64,000 nt of DNA from Cryobacterium glaciale (lineage in GTDB: Bacteria > Actinomycetota > Actinomycetes > Actinomycetales > Microbacteriaceae): assembly GCF_004402535.1 (NCBI RefSeq), contig NZ_SOEY01000006.1:248001-312000 (forward strand). The letters run 5' to 3'. Under the pieces are notes generated by a model. It had not been told where the DNA came from, made no database searches, and saw only the letters and a list, made by a program, of their open reading frames with translations. A program made the position numbers and the translations under genes. How positions within the stretch are numbered: position 1 is the stretch's first letter; each line of letters opens with the position of its first letter. Below, in pieces: positions 47,115 through 56,626 of the stretch.

Positions 47115-47408
47115 TTAGGAGTCGCACTCCAGGCAGACGGTGCCGAGCTTGGTTTCGTGGCCCATCTGCGAACGGTGCTTCACCAGGAAGCAATTCACGC
47201 AGGTGAACTCGTCGGCCTGCGCGGGCAGAACGACGACATCGAGGTCCAGCTCGGACAGGTCGGCGCCCGGAAGGTCGAATCCACCGGGGTTGTCGGAGTC
47301 GTCGACATCAACGCTGCCGGACATTTTGTCTGGCACACGTTCCTTGAGGGCCTCGATCGACTCGGAGTCGTCTTCAGTCTTTCGGGGTGCGTCGTAATCG
47401 GTTGCCAT
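47115..47408 (-). CDS. DUF4193 zinc-ribbon protein
   Basis: 97 residues from ATG 47408. Acidic N-terminal two thirds, then a CxxC...CxxC zinc ribbon (CVNCFLVKHRSQMG ... VCLEC) at the C-terminus. Matches the actinobacterial DUF4193 family. It may bind RNA polymerase or nucleic acid, but no function is established. Convergent with the DUF3093 gene, divergent from sepH. Confidence 0.9.
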   Translation of the reverse strand: MATDYDAPRKTEDDSESIEALKERVPDKMSGSVDVDDSDNPGGFDLPGADLSELDLDVVVLPAQADEFTCVNCFLVKHRSQMGHETKLGTVCLECDS

Positions 47409-47466
47409 GCCCATCCATTTCAGTTACGCCGATAAACGAAATCGGCGGGCACAGTTTCCAACAATC

Positions 47467-47489
47467 CGGACGGAATAGCAAACCGTCCG
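47467..47489. promoter_or_regulatory. Small hairpin in the DUF4193-sepH divergent gap
   Basis: CGGACGG / CCGTCCG with a 9-nt loop in an AT-richer 198-bp promoter region serving both genes. Could be an operator; nothing else recognisable in the gap. Confidence 0.35.
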
Positions 47490-47606
47490 CCAACTTTTAT
47501 TCGGACACGAAGAAACAACTTGCGGCACGCCCGGCGTATTCCCGCGAATAAGCACCAACCCGTGGCAGTCTTGCAGCCAACGGTAATCGCGAGAGGGCTT
47601 GTCTTC

Positions 47607-48806
47607 ATGCAGGAATTGAAGGTTATTGGGGTTGAGAACGGTGCGCTGCTCGCAGCGTCCGAAGATGGCGATCGGTATCGCATCGCCATCGACGAGGTTC
47701 TTCAGTCCCGGCTTCGCCAAACCCAGACGGAACGCACGAACGCACCGAAGTTGTCTCCTCGGGAGGTTCAGGCGCACATCCGCTCCGGCATGTCTGCCGA
47801 AGACGTCGCTGCCGTCACCGGTGCGTCACTCGACTACGTGCGCCGGTTTGAAGGCCCGGTCGTGGCCGAGCGGGAGTACATCGTCTCGTCGGCCCTGAGC
47901 GTTCCGGTGCACACCGCCATCGACCCAGACCCGATCGACGAGAACGTCAACTTCGGCAGCGTCATTCGGGAACGCCTCGCCTCACTCGGTGCGACCGGTG
48001 AACGCTGGGCGAGCTGGAAAGAGCCCGGCGGCGGCTGGATCGTCAAGTTGTCGTTCACCGCCGACGAAATCGACCACGATGCCCGCTGGGGTTTCGAGCC
48101 GAAGAAGAACGCGCTGTCTCCGATCGGCAGCGAAGCCATCGCGCTGTCGCAGCAAGGTGAGCTCAAAGGCTCGCTGATTCCGCGCCTGCGCGCAGTCGGC
48201 TCGGAAACGAGTGCCGCCGACGTGTCGCGCTTCGACAGCAACGCCTTCAATTTCAAGGAATCCCTCGCCGACGAGATTCTGAACGACACCAGCCCGAACC
48301 TCGAAGCCGTGCCCTACTCCCGCGGGGCCATCCGGGACGATGCGGTGTCGAAAGCAGCGATCAAACGCGCCGCGGAGCCGGTCTCGAACATGAGCGAGAC
48401 CGCCGACCTCCTGGAATCCCTGCGTCGTCGCCGCGGTGAACGTGAGGCGGCATCGAGCGGGGCTGCGTCGGGCGGTGCAACGCCCAGCGGGACGGCGGCG
48501 GCCGAGCCGACGGCATCCGCTTCAGGACAGCACCCCGTGCAGCACCCCGTGCAACCGTCGGCTTCGCAACCGGCAGCGTCACTCCGGCCGCGTCGGGCCG
48601 CTCCGACCGATTCCGCTATCACCGACGAGTCCAGTGCGGCGCCGGCCACCACGCCGGAGCCCACCGGAAACGCCTGGGCAAACCAGGCAGCCAGGGCGCA
48701 GGAACGCACCAACCACGGGCGCACGACGACCAAACGCGGGCGTGCCTCAATGCCGAGCTGGGACGAGATCGTGTTCGGCGCTCGCACCGACGACGACCTC
48801 GGCTGA
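47607..48806 (+). CDS. sepH: Cell-division protein SepH (DUF3071)
   Basis: 399 residues from ATG 47607 (MQELKVIGVENGALLAAS). N-terminal DUF3071 domain with a helix-turn-helix (LSPREVQAHIRSGMSAEDVAAVTGASLDYVRRFEGPVVAERE), a middle IVKLSFTADEIDHDARWGFEPKKNALSPI block, and a disordered Ala/Ser/Pro tail ending in a conserved PSWDEIVFG motif. SepH binds FtsZ and promotes Z-ring assembly in Streptomyces and mycobacteria; the function here is from homology. Confidence 0.9.
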   Translation: MQELKVIGVENGALLAASEDGDRYRIAIDEVLQSRLRQTQTERTNAPKLSPREVQAHIRSGMSAEDVAAVTGASLDYVRRFEGPVVAEREYIVSSALSVPVHTAIDPDPIDENVNFGSVIRERLASLGATGERWASWKEPGGGWIVKLSFTADEIDHDARWGFEPKKNALSPIGSEAIALSQQGELKGSLIPRLRAVGSETSAADVSRFDSNAFNFKESLADEILNDTSPNLEAVPYSRGAIRDDAVSKAAIKRAAEPVSNMSETADLLESLRRRRGEREAASSGAASGGATPSGTAAAEPTASASGQHPVQHPVQPSASQPAASLRPRRAAPTDSAITDESSAAPATTPEPTGNAWANQAARAQERTNHGRTTTKRGRASMPSWDEIVFGARTDDDLG

Positions 48807-48817
48807 ATCCAAACCAG

Positions 48818-49522
48818 CTAGCCGGCGAGCCAGGCGTAGCGACGCTGCGGACGGCCCGTCTGGCCGTAACGCAGGCTGACCGCGGCCTGACCGGTGGTCA
48901 CGAAATACTCCAGGTATTTGCGGGCCACCACCCGGGACAGGCCGAGCAGTTCGGCGCACTCCGACGCGGCCAGGTCCGGTGCGCTGCCCGCGAGGGCGGC
49001 TGCGGCCAACGAGGCTGTCTCCTTGCTCAGGCCTTTCGGCAGGGCTCCGACCGTGTCCACAATCGGCAGAGCGGATGCCCGCTCCAGCGCCTGGTCCAGG
49101 TCGCTCTGGCTCAGGTCACCACTGCCACCGAGCAGCCGACGCCGTTCGGCGTACGCCGCCAGCCGGGACTGCAACTCGGTGATCTTGAACGGCTTGAGCA
49201 GGTAGCTCACGATGCCGCCCTGCAGCGCCGCGGTAACCATCTCGGCCTCCCGGGCGGCACTGAGCACAAGAAAGTCCACGTCGTGTCCGGCATTTCGGGC
49301 CCGACGGATCACGTCGAGTCCGGTCATGTCGGGCAGGTACATGTCGAGCAGCACGAGGTGCGGCGACCCCGGCGCTATCCGACACATCTGGGCAATCTGG
49401 GCGAGGGCGGCTGAGCCGGTCGACGCGACGCCAACCACGGTGAAGCCGGGCTGCTGCGCCACGATGCGTTCGTGGGCGCGCGCGACCATGAAATCGTCGT
49501 CGACGACGAGGACGTCACACAC
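48818..49522 (-). CDS. citB: CitB/DcuR-type response regulator
   Basis: 234 residues from GTG 49522, with GGAGGAG upstream, overlapping the kinase gene by 8 bp. Receiver domain with D8/D9, phospho-acceptor D60 (HLVLLDMYLPDMTG) and K110 (YLLKPF). C-terminal helix-turn-helix CAELLGLSRVVARKYLEYFVTTGQAAVSLRYG, typical of the CitB family. With the kinase it likely activates the divergent tctCBA operon, as CitAB does in C. glutamicum. Confidence 0.9.
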   Translation of the reverse strand: MCDVLVVDDDFMVARAHERIVAQQPGFTVVGVASTGSAALAQIAQMCRIAPGSPHLVLLDMYLPDMTGLDVIRRARNAGHDVDFLVLSAAREAEMVTAALQGGIVSYLLKPFKITELQSRLAAYAERRRLLGGSGDLSQSDLDQALERASALPIVDTVGALPKGLSKETASLAAAALAGSAPDLAASECAELLGLSRVVARKYLEYFVTTGQAAVSLRYGQTGRPQRRYAWLAG

Positions 49523-51188
49523 GGGTTTGCTCCTCCGTTGCGCGGGGCCGGGAGCCGTCGACGGGAAGCACGGCCTCGAACACGGCACCGTTCTCGCCTC
49601 GATAGCCGACCGATCCCCCGCGACGCGTTGCGACCAGACGCACGATCGCAAGGCCGTAACCGTGGGAGTCTCCCCCGGCCAGTGCCGATTTGCTCGTGAC
49701 CCCGACCTCAAATACCCGATCGACGAGCGCGGTGTCGATACCGGGCCCCGAGTCGCTCACCGTCACCCGCACCGCACCCGAAACGGTCTGCACGTCGAGA
49801 CGCACGCTACGCTCCCTGGCCCCGGTGACGGCATCGAGGGCGTTGTCGATGAGGTTTCCGAGCACCGTGACGAGGTCCGCGGACAGGTCGGCATCGACCC
49901 GGGCCAGGGCCGATTCGGGTGAGAGCACGAGCGTCGCACCGCGTTCGCGGGCGAGCGAGGTCTTGGCGATCACGAGCGCGGCGACCGCCGGCTCCTGCAA
50001 GCGGGTCAGCACCGAGTTGTCGAGCTCGGTGCGGTCACGCGTCACGGCGTCGACGTACTCAACCGCGGCGTCGGTGTCGCCGAGCTGCAGGAGCATCGAG
50101 ATGGTGTGCAGCCGGTTGGCGAATTCGTGGGTTTGGGCTCGGAGGGTATCGGTGGCCTGCCGACTGCTGCCCAGATCGTACTGCAGGGTGACCAGCTCGG
50201 TGCGGTCACGCACGGTCGTGACGACCTCGGGCCGGGACCTGGGCGGGTGGATCAGCGTCTGGTTGAGTACGAGCAACACCCCGCGGTTCACGAACACCGT
50301 GTCGATCGCGCCCACCTCCTGCGGGCGCAGGGCTCGCACGGCCTCTGCATCGAGGCCGACCGTGTCGATCGCGCGACCCTCCGCGTCTGCCGGTAGACCG
50401 AGCAGGGTGCGGGCGCTGTCATTGGCGAGCGTGATGAGCCCGTCGGTGTCGACGGCGATCACCCCTTCCCGGATGCCGTGGATCATGGCATCCCGATGCT
50501 CGACCAGTCGGCCGATCTGTTCCGGCTCGAGGCCCAGGGTCTGCCGTTTCACCCGGGCAGCGAGCAGCAGTGATCCGGCGACGCCGAGCACCCCGGCCAC
50601 GCCGACGTAGACGAGCAGGTTCGGCGCCGCGCTCGCGAGCAGCTCGGCCACGGGCGGAAATTGGCGGGCGGCGACGACCGTGCCCACCACCTCCCCGGAG
50701 TTCGACAGTACCGGCACCTGCGCGACCACGTACTCGTTGGTCCCGATCGGTGCAACGCCGGCCCACGAGGCATCGGATTCATCAGGCGTCGGATCGATGG
50801 CGAGATCGGCCCCGAGCAGCCATGGGTCGGCGGGTGAGGCGATCACTCGGCCGACGGCATCCGTCACGAGCAATTGGTCGACTCCCGTCGTGGTGCGGAG
50901 CGCCTCGACCGGTACCGAGAACTGCTGGGGCACCGCCGCACCGGAGAGCAGGCTGCGCACGAGCGGGTTGGCCGCGCTGTATTCGGCGACCGTCAGCATG
51001 CGTCGCTGGGCGCCGCTCTCAAAGCTGCTGCGGGTCTGCTCGAGCGAAATGGCCGTGACGGCAACGAGAACGAGCGCGATCAGGCTCAACTGGAATAGGA
51101 GCAGCTGGCGGGTCAGGCTGAGCCGGCTCGAGCGGATGCCTGACCCGCGCGGGCGCGGTGTCAGGTGCTCTCGATCGTCTCTGGCCAT
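49515..51188 (-). CDS. citA: CitA/DcuS-type sensor histidine kinase
   Basis: 557 residues. Membrane helix at about 28-48, an extracytoplasmic sensor domain (50-185), second helix (190-212), cytoplasmic PAS (AVDTDGLITLANDSARTLLG), SPOB-like dimerisation region with H354 (RAQTHEFANRLHTISMLLQLG) and HATPase (GNLIDNALDAV, DSGPGID, GDSHGYGLAIVR). The extracytoplasmic PAS-like domain of this family binds di- or tricarboxylates. The facing tctCBA operon is the probable target. Confidence 0.92.
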   Translation of the reverse strand: MARDDREHLTPRPRGSGIRSSRLSLTRQLLLFQLSLIALVLVAVTAISLEQTRSSFESGAQRRMLTVAEYSAANPLVRSLLSGAAVPQQFSVPVEALRTTTGVDQLLVTDAVGRVIASPADPWLLGADLAIDPTPDESDASWAGVAPIGTNEYVVAQVPVLSNSGEVVGTVVAARQFPPVAELLASAAPNLLVYVGVAGVLGVAGSLLLAARVKRQTLGLEPEQIGRLVEHRDAMIHGIREGVIAVDTDGLITLANDSARTLLGLPADAEGRAIDTVGLDAEAVRALRPQEVGAIDTVFVNRGVLLVLNQTLIHPPRSRPEVVTTVRDRTELVTLQYDLGSSRQATDTLRAQTHEFANRLHTISMLLQLGDTDAAVEYVDAVTRDRTELDNSVLTRLQEPAVAALVIAKTSLARERGATLVLSPESALARVDADLSADLVTVLGNLIDNALDAVTGARERSVRLDVQTVSGAVRVTVSDSGPGIDTALVDRVFEVGVTSKSALAGGDSHGYGLAIVRLVATRRGGSVGYRGENGAVFEAVLPVDGSRPRATEEQTRV

Positions 51189-51242
51189 AAGAGATAATCC
51201 CTCATTGCCGGGTCAAACTGAAATTGCCCACGCCGGCCGGCA

Positions 51243-51286
51243 CACAACCGCAAGCTACACAACGTTCACTAACGTCACAAGTTGTG
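51243..51286. promoter_or_regulatory. Candidate response-regulator operator between citA and tctC
   Basis: Inverted repeat CACAAC (51258-51263) - 17 bp - GTTGTG (51281-51286), with a further CACAAC at 51243-51248 and a direct repeat AACGTTCAC / AACGTCACA between the arms. Sits about 75-115 bp before tctC in the divergent promoter region. Proposed CitB-type binding site; not shown. Confidence 0.45.
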
Positions 51287-51358
51287 CAGCGCAGGGCCAC
51301 CGAGCAGGCTGAACTCGGCCGGCAATGAGGCTCGCCAGAAATCGAAGAGGATTCAAGC

Positions 51359-52378
51359 ATGCCAATCACAGCACGCATTATGCGCTCTCGCCGCACGGTG
51401 GGTACCGTCGTTCTCGCCGGGGTCGTCGCACTCGCTCTCAGCGCCTGCGGGGTCACGAGCGCCACGAACACCGAGGCCACCGACAGCGGCCCGATCGAGA
51501 ACCTGCAGGTAATGATTCCCAATGCCCCCGGCAGCGGTTACGACGTCACCGGCCGCGCCGCGGTCAAGGTGATGGACGACCTGGGCCTGGCGACCGGCAC
51601 CGAGGTCACCAACCTGGCCGGCGCCGGCGGAACCGTTGGCCTCGCCCGCACCCTCACCGAGACCGGCAACGCCAACTTTCTGCTCATGATGGGGCTCGGC
51701 GTCGTCGGCGCCGCCTACACCAACGAGGGCGATGCCAAGGTCGCCGACGCGACCCCGATCGCTGGACTCATCGAAGAAGCCGGCGCGATCTTCGTCGCCG
51801 CCGACTCCCCCTACCAAACCATCGATGACCTGGTCACAGCGTGGAAGGCCGACCCGGCCACCTTCGCGGTCGGCGGCGGCTCCTCACCGGGCGGTCCGGA
51901 CCACCTGCTGCCGATGCAGCTCGCGGATGCCGTCGGCATCGACCCGACAGCGGTCAACTACGTCGCCTATGACGGCGGCGGCGAATTGCTGCCGGCCATT
52001 CTCGGCGGCAAGCTGCAGTTCGGTGCCTCCGGCTACGGCGAGTTCCTCGAACAGGTGAAGTCGGGCGACCTGCGCGTGCTCGCCGTCACGAGCGAAGAGC
52101 GCGTTCCCGTCATCGACGCTCCCACCCTCACCGAAGAGGGCATCGACCTGGTCTTCACCAACTGGCGCGGGCTTCTAGCCGCCCCTGGCCTGTCCGACGC
52201 CGAAATCGCCCGCCTCGTCGACGCCGTCACCGAGATGCACGACAGCGAAGAATGGCAGCAGGTTCTCGAGGACAACAGCTGGACCGACGCCTTCATCACC
52301 GGCGACGATTTCAGCACCTTCCTCACCGAACAGGACACCCGCGTCGCCGACGTGCTGAAGACCCTGGGCCTGGTCTAA
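51359..52378 (+). CDS. tctC: Tripartite tricarboxylate transporter substrate-binding lipoprotein
   Basis: 339 residues. Lipoprotein signal with lipobox ALSAC (C30). TctC/Bug-family fold: NLQVMIPNAPGSGYDVTGRA, GAGGTVGLARTL, ILGGKLQFGASGYGEFLEQVKSGDLRVLAV. Captures a tricarboxylate (citrate is the best guess) for TctAB. First gene of tctCBA and divergent from the citA-citB kinase/regulator pair. Confidence 0.92.
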   Translation: MPITARIMRSRRTVGTVVLAGVVALALSACGVTSATNTEATDSGPIENLQVMIPNAPGSGYDVTGRAAVKVMDDLGLATGTEVTNLAGAGGTVGLARTLTETGNANFLLMMGLGVVGAAYTNEGDAKVADATPIAGLIEEAGAIFVAADSPYQTIDDLVTAWKADPATFAVGGGSSPGGPDHLLPMQLADAVGIDPTAVNYVAYDGGGELLPAILGGKLQFGASGYGEFLEQVKSGDLRVLAVTSEERVPVIDAPTLTEEGIDLVFTNWRGLLAAPGLSDAEIARLVDAVTEMHDSEEWQQVLEDNSWTDAFITGDDFSTFLTEQDTRVADVLKTLGLV

Positions 52379-52380
52379 TA

Positions 52381-52908
52381 ATGACCGCCCCCAGCACCGA
52401 AGCTGCTTCCGGGCTTCGCGCACGCCTGCAGGGTCGCTCCGAGCTCGGCGTGGCCGCCCTGCTCGCGGGAATCGCGATGGTGATCGCGGTCGACACCGCG
52501 AACATCCGTCACACCGCCATCAATGCCGGCGTGATGGGACCGCAGGTCGTTCCGACGATCATTGCGATCGGCCTGGGACTGTGTGCGATCGCCCTGGCGA
52601 TCTCAGTGCTGCGGGGCGGCCACGCCGACGCCGAAGACGGTGAGGACATCGACCTCTCCCAGAAGGCTCACTGGCCGACCGTCTTCGGCCTGGGCGGCCT
52701 GATTCTCGTCTTCGCCCTCTCGATGGACTTTCTCGGTTTCGTGATCGGCAGCGCGCTGCTGTTCTACGGTTCCGCCCTGCTGCTCGGCTCCAGGCGCTTC
52801 GTCTGGGCGCTCGTGATCGGTATTCTTCTCGCCGTCGGCACGTTCTACGGCTTCGTATTGGGCCTCGGCATCAACTTGCCGGCCGGCCTGCTGACGGGAA
52901 TTCTCTAA
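52381..52908 (+). CDS. tctB: Tripartite tricarboxylate transporter small membrane subunit
   Basis: 175 residues, four membrane helices (VAALLAGIAMVIAVDTA, QVVPTIIAIGLGLCAIALAISVL, TVFGLGGLILVFALSMDFLGFVIG, VWALVIGILLAVGTFYGFVLGLGI), a highly charged cytoplasmic loop (HADAEDGEDIDLSQ). Fits TctB. Starts two bases after tctC stop and ends immediately before tctA. Confidence 0.92.
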   Translation: MTAPSTEAASGLRARLQGRSELGVAALLAGIAMVIAVDTANIRHTAINAGVMGPQVVPTIIAIGLGLCAIALAISVLRGGHADAEDGEDIDLSQKAHWPTVFGLGGLILVFALSMDFLGFVIGSALLFYGSALLLGSRRFVWALVIGILLAVGTFYGFVLGLGINLPAGLLTGIL

Positions 52909-54570
52909 ATGGACAACCTCACCCTGCTGATGGAGGGGTTCAGCAACGCGCTGACCCTGCAGAACCTGCTGTTCGCCCTCATCGGCGTGCTGCTCGGCAC
53001 GGCCGTCGGCGTGCTGCCCGGCATCGGCCCGGCGATGACCGTAGCCCTGCTGCTGCCGCTCACCTACGCACTCGACGTGACCGGGTCGCTCATCATGTTC
53101 GCCGGCATCTACTACGGCGGCATGTACGGCGGGTCGACCACCTCCATCTTGCTGAACACCCCCGGCGAATCCTCCTCGGTGGTCACGGCGCTCGAGGGCA
53201 ACAAGATGGCCAAGGCTGGCCGCGGAGCCCAAGCCCTCGCAACCGCCGCGATCGGTTCGTTCGTGGCCGGCACCCTGGCCACCGGCGCCCTCGTCTTCGT
53301 CGCCCCGTTCGTGGTCGCGATCGCGATCGGCCTTGGCGCTCCCTCGTACTTCGCGATGATGGTCTTCGCCTTTGTCGCGGTGAGCACCGTACTCGGCTCA
53401 AGCCGCATTCGCGGACTCGCCTCGCTGTTCATCGGCCTCACCATCGGCCTCGTCGGCCTCGACGGCACCACCGGCCAGCCACGACTGACCTTCGGACAGC
53501 CGCTGCTCTCGGGCGGCATTGACGTCGTGGTCATCGCCGTCGCACTGTTCGCGGTCGGTGAAGCCCTGTGGATCGCCGCTCACCTGCGCCACGGCACCCC
53601 CGCGACGATCCCGGTCGGCGTGCCGTGGATGGGCAGAGACGACTGGAAGCGTTCCTGGAAGCCGTGGCTGCGCGGCACCGTCATCGGCTTTCCGTTCGGT
53701 GCGATCCCGGCCGGCGGCGCCGAGATTCCCACCTTCCTGTCGTACGTGGCGGAGAAGAAGCTGTCCAAGCATCCGGAACAGTTCGGCCACGGCGCCATCG
53801 AGGGCGTGGCCGGGCCGGAAGCGGCCAACAACGCCTCTGCCGCCGGAACGCTCGTGCCGCTGCTGACCCTGGGACTGCCGACCACGGCGACCGCCGCGGT
53901 GATGATCGCTGCCTTCAACCAGTACGGAATCCACCCCGGCCCGCTGCTGTTCCAGACCGAGCCGGTGCTGGTCTGGACCCTGATCGCGAGTCTGTTCATC
54001 GGCAACACGCTGCTGCTTGCACTCAACCTGCCGCTCGCGCCGCTCTGGGCGAAGCTGTTGCGCATCCCCCGGCCGTACCTCTACGCTGGCATCCTGTTCT
54101 TCGCGACGCTCGGCGCCTACGCGGCCGGCATGCAGACCTTCAACATTCTGATTTTGCTTCTGCTGGGCGCGCTCGGCTACATGGCCCGCCGCTTCGGGTT
54201 TCCGGTGCTGCCGATCATCGTCGGCGCCATCCTCGGCCCGGAGATGGAACGCCAGCTGCGCCGCTCGCTTCAGATCAGCGCCGGCGACCCGGCCGCGCTG
54301 CTGAGCGAACCGCTCGCGGTTGTGGTGTACGCCGTGATTGTGTTGTTCCTGGTCGGCCCGCCGCTGGTCAAGGCACTGCGTCGTCGCTTCGGTCGCGGAG
54401 GTCCAACTGAGGGACCCCGTTCCGGTGGCGGAAGCTCGGACGACAACGACGGCTACAGCGCAGATACAGAATCCACCGTGCAATTCGATGCCTTTGGAAC
54501 CCAGACGTCGGACGGAAGCGCCCGCGTGATTCGCGTGGTGCGCCCCCGAGCCGGGCGGCGCGGAAAATAG
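52909..54570 (+). CDS. tctA: Tripartite tricarboxylate transporter large membrane subunit
   Basis: 553 residues, about twelve helices. TctA hallmarks: [118 protein letters not shown]. An extra acidic/Gly-rich C-terminal tail of about 55 residues ends in arginines (RPRAGRRGK). Permease of the sodium- or proton-coupled uptake system. Confidence 0.94.
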   Translation: MDNLTLLMEGFSNALTLQNLLFALIGVLLGTAVGVLPGIGPAMTVALLLPLTYALDVTGSLIMFAGIYYGGMYGGSTTSILLNTPGESSSVVTALEGNKMAKAGRGAQALATAAIGSFVAGTLATGALVFVAPFVVAIAIGLGAPSYFAMMVFAFVAVSTVLGSSRIRGLASLFIGLTIGLVGLDGTTGQPRLTFGQPLLSGGIDVVVIAVALFAVGEALWIAAHLRHGTPATIPVGVPWMGRDDWKRSWKPWLRGTVIGFPFGAIPAGGAEIPTFLSYVAEKKLSKHPEQFGHGAIEGVAGPEAANNASAAGTLVPLLTLGLPTTATAAVMIAAFNQYGIHPGPLLFQTEPVLVWTLIASLFIGNTLLLALNLPLAPLWAKLLRIPRPYLYAGILFFATLGAYAAGMQTFNILILLLLGALGYMARRFGFPVLPIIVGAILGPEMERQLRRSLQISAGDPAALLSEPLAVVVYAVIVLFLVGPPLVKALRRRFGRGGPTEGPRSGGGSSDDNDGYSADTESTVQFDAFGTQTSDGSARVIRVVRPRAGRRGK

Positions 54571-54620
54571 CACCCTCCGGTTTCGCATACGCTCGGCGCG
54601 GGAGTCGGCGTACTGGTGTC

Positions 54621-55486
54621 ATGCCAGCTGCCGCCTCCCGCGCCGACGTCGTTCGCTTGCGCCTGCACGCCCAGGGGCTGGCCGGGCCGGCGCTGTCCGG
54701 ATCGACGCGGGCCGGCCCGGTCGCCGTCGCCGAGCGGATGCTCGCGGTGCAGGCCCAGGACTACCCCGCCGGACAGTGGGCCCTCGGCGTGCGCTCCCCC
54801 GGAACGACCATTGCCGACGTGCAGGCATCCGTTTCGGCGGGTGAGATCGTGCGCTCGTGGCCGATGCGGGGGACGCTGCATTTCGTTCCGGCCCGGGACT
54901 TGGGCTGGATGCAGGGTCTCACGACTCCGCGGCTGCTCGCCAAGACGCGCGCGATCAATGCCCGACTCGGCCTCGACCTGCCCGTGCTGGACCGGGCCCG
55001 TGAGGCCGCGATCACCGCGCTGACCGGCCACAAGCAGCTCAGCCGGGCCGAATTCATGACCATGCTGCAGGCGGCCGGCCTCTCGACCGAAGGCCAGCAG
55101 CGGATGCCACCGTGGTGCCGACGAGCCTGCGCCAGCACACGCCGGTGCTCGCACTGCCCGGGTTCGACGAGTACCTGCTCGGCTACCGCGATCGCAGCCA
55201 CGTGATCTCCACCGCCGACCTCGTTCGGGTCGTGCCAGGGCGCAACGGCATCTTCCTGCCGCTCGTGGTCACAAACGGCCGCATCGTCGGCACCTGGCGT
55301 AAGAAAATCGCGATATCGGGAGTGACAGCCGACGCCACACTGTTCGAGGAAGCGCGCGAGGCGGCCACCCGCACGCGGGCCGAGAAGACTGCGCGAGAAT
55401 TCGACCGGGCCGCACAGGACTACGCGGGGTTTCTCGGCGTGCCGTATCGGCTGAGCGCGAAGCGAACGCTGCCGGCATCCGTTTGA
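54621..55486 (+). pseudogene. Winged-helix DNA-binding protein (HTH_42-like), internally deleted
   Basis: Two out-of-frame pieces of one family. The first (from ATG 54621) has DVVRLRLHAQGLAGP, RMLAVQAQDYPAGQWALGVRSPG, IVRSWPMRGTLHFVPARDLGWM and ends near AGLSTEGQQR. The second (frame +2, from about 55112) resumes at TPVLALPGFDEYLLGYRDRSHV and continues to the normal C-terminus. In this family (winged helix DNA-binding / YcaQ-related) about 150 residues normally separate these motifs, so the centre is deleted and the frame shifted at about 55095-55112. Probably non-functional. Confidence 0.75.
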
Positions 55487-55502
55487 CCGCCCCCGAGCGG
55501 GT

Positions 55503-55514
55503 TACCCTTGACCA
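55503..55514 (+). promoter_or_regulatory. Candidate leaderless -10 element of the FUSC gene
   Basis: TACCCT (55503-55508), six bases, then GTG 55515, and no ribosome site. A TTGACC word at 55483-55488 could act as -35 with a short 14-bp spacer. Confidence 0.45.
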
Positions 55515-56558
55515 GTGAAACTAACCTCGGCCCTGCGCATCTCCAAACGGCTTCCGCTGCTGCAGGTCATCAAGATGGCCGTCGCCGTGGCCCTGGCCTG
55601 GCTGGTGTCGCAGCTGCTGCTGCCGAGCGACCTGCCGATCTTTGCCGCGATCGCGGCCCTGCTCGTGGTGCTGCCGAGCGTGAACCAGACCTTGGGCCGT
55701 GCGATCGAACGCACCGCGGGCGTGATTGGCGGTGTCATCATCGCGTCGACGATCGGCTTCTTCCTCGGCCAGTCCAGCTGGGTCGTGCTCGGAACGATCA
55801 TGGTGAGCATTCTCGTGGCCTGGGCGCTGCGCCTGTCTCCGGTGTCGGCGAGCCAGATTCCGATCAGCGCCATGCTCGTGCTCGCCCTCGGGGCCACGAC
55901 GCCGGGGTACGCCCTCGATCGCATCTTCGAGACGTTCATCGGAGCGGGGATCGCCCTGGTGATCAACGCGCTCATCGTCCCCCCGGTACTCATCGCGCCC
56001 GCGCGGGACGCCGTGGGTCTGCTGGCCCGCGAGTTGGCCGACACCTTCGACCGCATCGCGCAGGCGCTCCGCACCCCCCAGACCCCGATCGACCTGATGG
56101 AACTGATGATCAAGGCCCGGCTGCTGCGCCCCATGCTCGTGTCGGCGGAGAAGGCCATCGCGCAGGCGGAGGAGAGCCTCATGCTCAACCCGCGCAAGGC
56201 CAGGCTGCGGGTCGCGCTCGACGCCGACCACGCCATGATCGAGCGGCTGCCGACGCTCGTGACCCGTGCCATCGGCATGACCCGCGCCCTGCACGACCAC
56301 TACGACCCGTCCCTGCAGTTCGAGCCGAGCGTGCAGGCGTTCTCCCGAGAGCTCGCCAGGGCCGCCCACGACCTGGCGCTGCTCGCGCGGGAGGAAGGCG
56401 ACCTCACGGTCGTGCCGGACCCGCCAGACCCCGACGTGCTGGCCCTGACCGAGCCCTTGCGCATCGTGACGCCGCACCCGGACCACTGGATCCTGATCGG
56501 CTCGCTGATGGAAGACCTGCGCCGGGTGCGCGAGGAGATCGTCGGCGACCGCGCCTGA
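55515..56558 (+). CDS. FUSC family membrane protein
   Basis: 347 residues from GTG 55515. About six helices in the N-terminal half (VIKMAVAVALAWLVSQLLL, IFAAIAALLVVLPSV, TAGVIGGVIIASTIGFFLG, WVVLGTIMVSILVAWALRL, ISAMLVLALGATTPG, AGIALVINALIVPPVLI), then a long soluble helical domain. Fits the FUSC/aromatic-acid-exporter-like superfamily. The soluble half (LADTFDRIAQALRTPQ..., LMLNPRKARLRVAL) probably dimerises. Substrate unknown. Confidence 0.85.
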   Translation: MKLTSALRISKRLPLLQVIKMAVAVALAWLVSQLLLPSDLPIFAAIAALLVVLPSVNQTLGRAIERTAGVIGGVIIASTIGFFLGQSSWVVLGTIMVSILVAWALRLSPVSASQIPISAMLVLALGATTPGYALDRIFETFIGAGIALVINALIVPPVLIAPARDAVGLLARELADTFDRIAQALRTPQTPIDLMELMIKARLLRPMLVSAEKAIAQAEESLMLNPRKARLRVALDADHAMIERLPTLVTRAIGMTRALHDHYDPSLQFEPSVQAFSRELARAAHDLALLAREEGDLTVVPDPPDPDVLALTEPLRIVTPHPDHWILIGSLMEDLRRVREEIVGDRA

Positions 56559-56572
56559 GCCGGCCGCAGCGA

Positions 56573-56611
56573 AACGGATGCTCCGCGCGGGTCACGCGCG
56601 CAGCATCCGCT
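56573..56611. terminator. Convergent terminator built from an inverted pair of the recurring CGGATGC word
   Basis: AACGGATGC at 56573-56581 and its inverse GCATCCGCT at 56603-56611 form the outer half of a hairpin; inner arms CCGCGCG / CGCGCG complete a 15-bp stem (one C-C mismatch) with loop GGTCA. It occupies the 68-bp gap between the FUSC gene and the convergent ABC ATPase gene. Confidence 0.75.
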
Positions 56612-56626
56612 CTGGAGCAACGCGGT

